Below, in pieces: positions 18,963 through 25,409 of a stretch of DNA of 25,409 nucleotides. Under the pieces are notes generated by a model. It searched no databases. It worked only from the letters and a program-made list of their open reading frames with translations, and had not been told where the DNA came from. The stretch comes from Priapulus caudatus. Its lineage: Eukaryota > Priapulida > Priapulimorpha > Priapulimorphida > Priapulidae. Location: positions 4,386 through 29,794 of the forward strand of contig NW_014578554.1 of assembly GCF_000485595.1 (NCBI RefSeq), written 5' to 3'. Position 1 is the stretch's first letter. Each line of letters starts with the position of its first letter. Position numbers and translations under genes: made by a program.

Positions 18963-19143
18963 CTCTCTGGCTTCCTCCATGAGTCTTTCCTCCTCTGCAG
19001 CCCTTCGCATCTCTTCCTCCTCCAGCTCACGTTCGAGTCTCATAGTCTCAAGCCGGTCTTTCTCTTCCTGCTGCCTCCTTTCCTCCTCCTCCCTGCGCAG
19101 CCGTTCCTTGTGCTCCTGTTCCTTCCTCTGTTCCAATTCGATT
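18963..19143 (-). CDS. MAP7/ensconsin-like exon: coiled-coil part of the MAP7 domain
   Basis: A 181-bp exon on minus. The acceptor reads CATCCTCCACATTTAG (AG at 19145-19144) and the donor is GAG|GTACGT after 18963. One base completes the previous codon, then 60 codons follow, beginning IELEQRKEQEHKERLRREEE and ending RLMEEARE. The product is a single highly charged alpha helix with Glu/Arg spacing like the central part of MAP7 domains. It joins in phase 0 to the next exon, giving MEEARE-RILAEMEA with no break in the helix. The preceding exon would have to end in phase 2. None is visible immediately upstream, because a copy of the giant exon abuts this exon's 5' intron at 19191. Confidence 0.68.
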
Positions 19144-19190
19144 CTAAATGTGGAGGATGGGTGTTAGTGAGAGAGGGGGAAAGAGATGGA

Positions 19191-20240
19191 GAAGCCATCA
19201 CAGCCTCTTCTTCCCCTCCTCTTCCAGCATCATTAGCCTCATGAGGCTCTACCAGAGCAGCAGCATCATCACCAGCAGCAGCAGCACCAGCAGCATCACC
19301 AGCAGCAGTAACAGCAGCATCACCAGCAGCAGCATCACCAGCAGCATCACCAGCAGTAGCAGCATCACCAGCAGCAGCATCACCAGCAGCAGTAGCAGCA
19401 GCTGCAGCAGTATCACCAGCAGCATCACCAGCAGCAGCATCACCAGTAGCATCACCAGCAGCATCACCAGCAGCAGTAGCAGCATCAGCATCATCACCAC
19501 CAGCAGCAGCAGCAGCAGCAGCAGCATCAGTGCGCATGACTCCGCGGTTATCCTCAATCTCCTCTCTCGCGTTGTCGTCATCGCGTCGCCATGGCGCCCT
19601 GCTGCCGTGCTCGCGTGCTGCAGGTATCTCCACGGCAACAGCCACGTCCGGTTCACTCCGACTAGATTGGCAGCTCTCCCCGGCGGCTCCACCGTAAAAT
19701 CCGGTGCTCTGATATGAGACCTCAGTCGTCACTTGAGCGATGGGGGACTGGACGTCTGTGCGGTCTCCGTAAGGGTCCACCTCTGTTCCTCCTGCTACCG
19801 TAACATCCATACCAGCGTCGGGTTCCTTTCCTCTTCCTCCTCCTCCTTCCTCACTGGCGTCCACGTCGGTGTCGCCTCCCCTGAACATGACGTCATCGAC
19901 GAGGGGAGAGGCACGACCCTCCCCCGCGCCGTGCATCGGGGGCGACGGCGACCGAAGAACCTCGGAGGCGCCCCCTGCTGGCTCGTCATGCACTTCTTCA
20001 TCCACGGTCTGCAAGTTGGGGTCGCGACCTGCGGCGACGAACGAGTCGGGAATTCGCACTGGAGTGCCGCTAGTCTTCTCTTCCCGTTCCTCCGTAACCT
20101 CCTCTATTTCTCCTGCTTCCTCTCTACCTCCGTCTGTGCTGCGAATTTCCACTCTGCCTTCATCTTCTCCTGCCGCATCTCTTTCTCCGTGAGTAACGTC
20201 GACGCACGCTTCTGCGGCATCACCCGCAGCATCCGCCTCA
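19191..20240 (-). CDS. Giant exon, copy A': acidic and Ala/Gly/Asp segment, intact frame
   Basis: A clean open frame (formally 20476-19040) matches the broken segment 12093-13100 nearly end to end. It encodes an acidic unique segment (with EEVTEEREEKTSGTPVRIPD, SPSPPMHGAGEGRASPLVDD and VSYQSTGFYGGAAGESCQSS), then a long AAGD-type run (19255-19530) and EEEAVMAS. After that it leaves the homologous sequence at about 19191. In copy A the text continues FASREATPPPP into the nonapeptide array. Here it runs into SPSLSPSLTNTHPPHL, which is intron sequence in front of the 19143 acceptor. I find no good splice donor before that point, so this copy looks truncated at the junction. Confidence 0.55.
19255..19530 (-). 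repeat. Ala/Gly/Asp run (GCTGCTGGTGAT units), copy A'
   Basis: Tandem 12-bp units encode AAGD with variants (AAAG, TAAGD, AVTAAGD). This is a trinucleotide-rich CAG/CTG-like tract (plus strand CAGCAGCATCAC) that ends in nine consecutive alanine codons near 19500-19525. Confidence 0.85.
19968..19981 (-). promoter_or_regulatory. CTCF-like core motif inside coding copy A'
   Basis: On minus, CCAGCAGGGGGCGC is an optimal match to the CTCF core. It lies within codons for EPAGGASEV, so coding constraint could explain it. The equivalent place in copy A (about 12830-12845) is altered. Confidence 0.35.
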
Positions 20241-20254
20241 TCTTCCTCATCCCT

Positions 20255-21400
20255 ACTCACGTATGTCGTGGCTTCCTCTTGCCCGCCGGCGTATGTCGTG
20301 GCTTCCTCTTCCCTTCTGACGTATGTTGTGGCATCCTTTTCGCCATGCTGGCGTATGTCCGTGCTTCCATCTTTCTCTGTTGGCATATGTCGTGGCTTCC
20401 TCTTCAATGCTGGCATATGTCGTGGCTTCCTTTTCTCTGCTGGCGTATGCTGCGGCTTCCTCTTCCCTGCTGGCATATGTCGTGGCTTCCTCTTCCCTGC
20501 TGGCGTAATGCTGCGGCTTCCTCATTCCTTGCTTGGCGGTATTTCTGTGGCTTACCTCTTCTTCCTGCTTACGTATACTGCGGCTTCCTCTTGCCTTGCT
20601 GAATATGCTGCGGCATTTACCTCTCCGCTGCTTACGTATGCTGGGCGGCTTCCTCTTCTCCTGCTTTACAGTATGCTGCGGTTCCTCTTCCCTGCTGACG
20701 TATGCTGGACAGGCTGTCCTCTTAGCCCTGCTGACGTACTGCCTGCGGCTTCCTCTTCCGCTGATTACGTATGGCTGCAGCTTCCTCTTCCCTGCTTACG
20801 GTATGCTGCGGCCTTCCCTCTTCCGCTGTGGCGTAATGCTGCGGCTTCCGCTTCTGCTAGCTATAATGCTGCGGCTTCGGCTCTTCCTCTGCTTACGTTA
20901 TGCTGCGGCCTTATCCTCTTCCCTGCTTAACGTATGATCGGGCGGCTTCCTCTTCCCTGCTTACGTATGCTGCGGCTTCCATCTTCTGCTATACGTATGC
21001 TTTGGCCGGCTTCCTCTTTGCGCCATGCGTGACTATGCTGGCGGCTTCCTCTTGCCCTGCTGGCATATGCTGGCGGCTTCCTGCTTCCCTGCTCACGTAT
21101 GCTGCGGCTTTTTCCTCTTCCCTGCTTACGTAATGCTGGCGGCTTCTCATCTCCCTGCTTACGTATGCTGCGGTTCCTCTATCACTGCTTACGTATGCTG
21201 GCGGCTTCCTCTTCCGGCTGTTGCACGTATAGGTCTGGGCTTCCTCTTATCCCGCTGCTTACGTATGCTGCGCTTCGCTCTTCCCTGTTGACGTATGCTG
21301 CGGCTTCCTCTTCCGCTGGCTGGCATATGCTGCGGCTTCCTCTTCCTGCTGGCGTGATGCTGCGGTTCCGTCTTCGATCTTACGTATGCTGCGGCTTCCT
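20255..21400 (-). repeat. SREEEATTYA/SREEEAAAYV decapeptide array, copy A'
   Basis: About 38 units of roughly 30 bp, homologous to 13100-14250. The frame is clean up to about 20475; above that, small indels are frequent. Encoded units include REEEATTYAS and REEEAAAYAS. Confidence 0.85.
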
Positions 21401-22900
21401 CTTACCAACCGTCGGCGTTGCGATGACGTGCCGCGGTGGCGATGTCTGGCGACAGAGCTATGCGTCAGCGCTTTGTGCACGTTGACCATCATCGACGCGC
21501 GCCCGTGTCAGCACCTCACGGCGCGAGTGTTCGATATCGAGCAACGCCTATTCTCGACCTCCATTCTGCATTCTCCTCTCATTCCTTCTTTACTTCTGCT
21601 CCATATCTTCTTCCTCGGCTCCTGTGTGCTTTGTAATCGCAAGCTGCTTGCTCTCTTACTGGCCTGCATCGACGCCTCTTTCTTACCCATCGCTATCCGC
21701 AGCTCCTTCTCTCTTGGCCTGCATCGACGCCGTCTTTCTTATCCCATCCTATTCGGCAAGTTGCCTTCTCTGCTTGGCCTGCATCGACGCCTCCTTTCTT
21801 CGCCCATCCATATCATAGCTGCTTCATTCTCACTCTGTGCTGTATCGCTTACTTCTGCTTAGCCTCGTGGCTCGTATGTATTCACAAATGTTTCTCTGCA
21901 TGGCTGCATCGTCATCCTCTCCTACCTGTCCGGTGTTCCGTTTGCTATCACAGCTGCTTCACTCTCACCTCTCAGCAAGTATCATCATACATCATCATGC
22001 ATCATCATCATCATTCAATGCATCTACTTGCATGATTTGGTTTTGCTGAGCACGTGTGAAAACACCGTCGTCGTGTTTCCTTCCCGCCGCATCACCTGCG
22101 CTTCAATCCTCGTCGTCGATGCCACACCGGGAAATGTGGCTGCTTCATCCGTCAAGACTTCTTCATCTTACGGTCCAGTGGTTGTTCGGTGGCGATGCGC
22201 GGACCCATGCGGATGGAGGTTGTCCCGGCATCCCCGTCGTTTGATGGCTTCATCATCTCTGCTACGAGCTTACTCGTGAGTCGCTCGCATCGTTCTCTCG
22301 CGACTTTCTCAGACCTGGCCTCTCATCTCACGCTCCAACTGCTGCTGTTTTCGACGCGCTACTATCCGCATGCAGAACTTCATCTCTGCTCAGCATGCCA
22401 ACAGCAAAAGTTGCACCGGGAACGCTCCCCGCCGCACCGCCTCTTCTCAGCATCCGTAAACTGACTAGAGCAGCTGGGGCTGCTTTTCCTTTCCCACTCT
22501 GCTGGGGCTGAGAGGATGTCCTCCCTGCCTTCCTCAGCCACCAATACGCACACGCGGCTGCAACTATCTCACCTCCCACCTCGGGGAGGTAGCCGCTTCT
22601 CCTCTTCCTCCTCCTCTCCTCCTGAACCTCCTCCTTCTCCTCACCCTTCTGCCTCCTTCTTGCCTCCTCACTCCTCCATCCTCCTCCTCCTCCTCACGAA
22701 GCTGAGTTGTGGCGATCATAGGCATATGCTCGCTCAGGCCTCAATGACGGCAAGCAGCGAGCTCGACGGCGGAAGTCCAGTGCTTCGCGCTGAAGGCTCA
22801 AAGCGTTTGCCGCGGATGCACGGCTTCGGAGGCTCAGGAGTGTCGGCGATGTCGCGGCGGTCAAGGCTGACCGTCGGCAGCGTGTCGCGTCACCCATGCA
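21400..22900 (-). CDS. Giant exon, copy A': linker and ~51-bp repeat segment, frame disrupted
   Basis: The counterpart of 14250-15700. It contains the CTTGGCCTGCATCGACGCC-type repeat (about 21650-21820), a CATCATCAT tract (about 21985-22015), a unique segment, a Glu-rich stretch (22600-22700 on minus) and a GC-rich end. It differs from copy A by many indels and some substitutions. No domain is recognised and no frame stays open across it. Confidence 0.4.
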
Positions 22901-22904
22901 ACGG

Positions 22905-25025
22905 TGGGGCTGCTGTTTGCCAGGCTCTGTCTCTGGCGCAGCTCTGTCTCTATCTCTCCTGTGCTGCCAAGCCTCGTGCTCTATTTCTCCCATGTTGCTG
23001 CCAGCTCTGTCTCTATTTCCCCTGGTGCTGCAGCATCTGTCTCTATCTCTCCAGGTGCTGCCAGCTCTGTAATCTACCTATGTCGCAGGTGGCTGCAGCT
23101 CTGACTCTAGTTTCTCCTCTGTGCTGGCCAGCTCATGGCTCTTGATTGTTCTAATCTCCTCCACGCTCCTGTAGGGAATGTCAGGTGCTGCAAACTTCTG
23201 TATCTATATGGTCCGCTGGTGCGTTGCGCAGCTCTGACTGCTATGCTCTGTTGGTGGCTGGCCAGCTCTGACTCTAATTTCCCGCTGCTAGCTGCAGCGC
23301 TGTCTCTATCTCTCTCAGGTGCTGCCAAGCTGCTAGACTCTATCTCTGTTGGTGCTGGCCAGCTCTGCTCTATTCGTGTTGGTGCTGCGCAGCTCTGACT
23401 CTATCGTCTGTGGTGCTGCCAGCTTCTGTCTCTATCTCTATCCAGGTGCTGCAGCCTCTGTCTCTAAATCTACTGCCCAGGTGCTGCCAGCTCTGACTCT
23501 ATCCTCTGTTGGTGCTGCCAGCTTGCTGACTGCTATCTCTGTTGGTGCTGCCAGCGCATGACTCTCTTTCTTCTGCTGCTGCACAGCCTCTTCTTCATCT
23601 CGGATGGTCTTGACAGTTTTGATAGTATATTGCGTAGATGTCACCACCTTCTCAGAACCGTGAGTGCGGACGCTGCAAATCCAAGAGAATCTTCTGTCCT
23701 GCCAGCTGCTGTTTCTGCAGCTCTGTCTCTGAACAGCTCTGTCTGCTACATTTCTGTTGCTGCCAGCTTGTTGTACTACCTCTCCAGGTTGCTGCGCAGC
23801 TGCTATCTCATGTCTCTCCATGTGCTAAGAGCTCTGCTCCATCTCGTGCCTGTTGCTGCCAGCTCGTGTATCTATTTCTGCCAGTGCTGCCAGCTCTGTC
23901 TCTATCTCGTCCTGTTGCTTGGCCAGACTCTGTCTCTGTTCTTCGCTGGTGCTGCCAGCTCTGTCTTCTGTCTGCTCCTGGTGCATTGGCCAGCTTGCTG
24001 TCTCCATCTCTCCTGTTGGTGCCAGCTCTTGATCTCTCGCCAGCTGCTGTCTCAAACATCTTCTGTTTCTGGCCAGCTGTATCTAGACCTCTCCAGGTGC
24101 TGCCAGCTCTGTCTCTGTCTCTCCTGGTGCTACCAGCTCTGATCTCCATGCTCGTCCTGTTGGCTCGGCCAAGCTCTGTATCTATTCTCCAAGGGTGCTG
24201 CGCAAGCTCTGGTATCTGATCATCTCCTCTGTTGCTGCCAGCTCTGATCTCATCTCTCCTGGGTGAGCTGCCAGCTGCTGTCTTCCCATCTCCTGCTGTT
24301 GTGCAGCTCTGTCTACCTACTCTCCTGCTGGCTGCCGCTCTGCCTCTATCTCTCTCTGTGTGCGCAGCTCTATATATTACCTCTACTGTTGCTCGCCAGC
24401 TTGCCTCTATCTTCCTGGTTGCGCCAGCTCTGTATCTAACCTCTCGCTGGTGCTGGCAGCATCTGTCTCTATCTGCTCCTGGTGCTGCCAGCTGCTGTAC
24501 TCTATTCTCTTGTGCTACCAGCCATCTGTAGTCTATTTCTTACTGGTGCTGCCAGCTCCTGTATCTATCTCTTGTTGTTGCTGCCAGACTTCTGTCTCTT
24601 ATGTTCTTCTGGTCTGCCAGCTCTGTCTGCTAATCTCTCTGGCTGCTACGAGCTCTGTATCTATTTCTTTGGTGCTGCAGCTCTGTCTCTATCTCTGTGA
24701 ATGCTGGCCAGCTTCATAGTCTCTATTTATCTCCTGGTTGTGACGCAGCTCTGTCTCTATCATCTGTTGGTGTGCCGCCCTGTCTCTATCTCTCCTCGCT
24801 GTCTGCCAGCTCTGTCTCTATCTTTTCTCCTGGTGATGCAGTCTGTAATCTATGATTCCAGGTGCTGCAGCTCATGTCTCTATCTCATCCTGGGGCTGCC
24901 AAAGCTCTGTCCCCATCTCAGTCCTGTGCTGCAGCTTGCTGTCTCTATGCTCTCCTGGTGCTGCCAGCTCTGTCTGCCATCTCTTCTGATGCTGGCCAGC
25001 TCTGTCTACTATCATCTCCTGCGCT
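22905..25025 (-). repeat. GEIETELAAP decapeptide array, copy A'
   Basis: About 70 units of roughly 30 bp, homologous to 15700-17820, with frequent frame-shifting indels. A spacer at about 23565-23700 encodes, on minus, a non-repeat segment containing EKVVTSTQYTIKTVKTIRDE. Confidence 0.9.
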
Positions 25026-25065
25026 AGAGCGCAACATCACCAGCGCAGCTTCCATTTCTATCCTC
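25026..25065 (-). CDS. Start of giant exon, copy A'
   Basis: The same acceptor context as at 17880 (TGTTTAACAG before 25065) is followed by a recognisable but indel-bearing version of the first exon codons. No upstream exon lies within the window. Confidence 0.45.
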
Positions 25066-25126
25066 CTGTTAAACATCAGACAAAAAGAATAGGTGTTCGG
25101 CAGCAGATTAGAAAGCATCTCTCCTG

Positions 25127-25409
25127 ACGGACACGCACACGACACATGCAACGCACACACGCACAACAACTCACATGCCGCGCACACACGCACAAGCACT
25201 CACACTCGCACACAGCGGCCACAAAGCACTACAACACTCGCACACAGACGCACAAGCACTCACAACTCCAGCACACGAACGCACAAGCACTCACACTGCA
25301 GCACACATACGCACAAGCACCATCACACGTACGCACACACGCACAAGCCCACGCATGCAACGCACACACCACAAGCCAGCTCATGCACTACAGCCACGAC
25401 ACACGCACG
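25127..25409 (-). repeat. CA/TG-rich minisatellite, copy A' (runs off window)
   Basis: Units of CACACACGCACAAGCACTCA type as in 17940-18290, but with many one- to three-base insertions and deletions. It continues past the window end. Confidence 0.85.

Larger units (their letters stand above)
19191..25409. repeat. Large direct duplication, copy A' (continues past window)
   Basis: The second copy of the block above, beginning at about 19191 where homology to 12093 starts and running to the window end. It may be a real tandem duplication or a locus assembled twice. Confidence 0.85.

Noticed and set aside
13048-21485. Plus-strand frames with repeats like CRGFLFPAG or LPLPCWRM, resembling a membrane protein
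   Set aside because: They are the antisense of the 30-bp decapeptide arrays. They shift frame constantly, while the minus reading connects to acceptors at 17880 and 25065 and to the coiled-coil exons.

Overview
The window looks like nuclear DNA of an animal. It has AT-rich non-coding sequence full of microsatellites, minisatellites and short inverted-repeat transposons, plus an intron-split, GC-rich protein gene on the minus strand. There is no bacterial gene organisation. TTAGGG-type motifs, CTCF-like motifs and a Charlie-like hAT element suggest a bilaterian. A chordate with GC-rich coding regions, such as a lamprey, is possible, but I cannot fix the taxon from sequence alone.

Layout: 1-430 is a composite minisatellite. 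430-8500 is non-coding DNA with several non-autonomous transposons: an element with a perfect 8-bp target duplication (1711-1919), an inverted-repeat element with a TTAGGG core (about 2672-2830), a tRNA-derived SINE (about 3432-3663), two Harbinger-like MITEs of one family (3906-4182 and 6889-7223), a hAT-Charlie-like element (6652-6848) and a composite element (7816-8191). It also holds a 280-bp GA/GATA tract.

From 19143 down to 8731 lies the main gene, on the minus strand. Two short exons (18963-19143 and 18383-18523) encode a continuous charged coiled coil ending in an ERKLRLEAIMSRTRKK-type motif, which I read as the end of a MAP7/ensconsin microtubule-binding domain. They join in phase 0 to a giant exon that starts at 17880 and appears to run to a splice donor at 8731, about 9.15 kb. 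The giant exon is a chain of acidic, tandemly repeated segments, in protein order: GEIETELAAP decapeptides, a charged linker, a roughly 51-bp repeat, SREEEAAAYV-type decapeptides, an acidic unique segment, an Ala/Gly/Asp run, a GEVKDEEVD nonapeptide array, a coiled-coil stretch, Glu/Lys heptads, Asp-rich decapeptides and RDSEREESRR decapeptides. Only 8731-11823 and part of the second copy are cleanly open; the rest is broken by many small indels.

The segment from 12093 upward recurs from 19191 to the window end, offset by about 7.1 kb. The clean stretch of one copy faces a noisy stretch of the other. This suggests unpolished long-read sequence and a possible false duplication, although a real partial gene duplication is not excluded. 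No kinesin-binding C-terminal exon and no first exon is visible, so the gene extends beyond the window on both sides or is incomplete.
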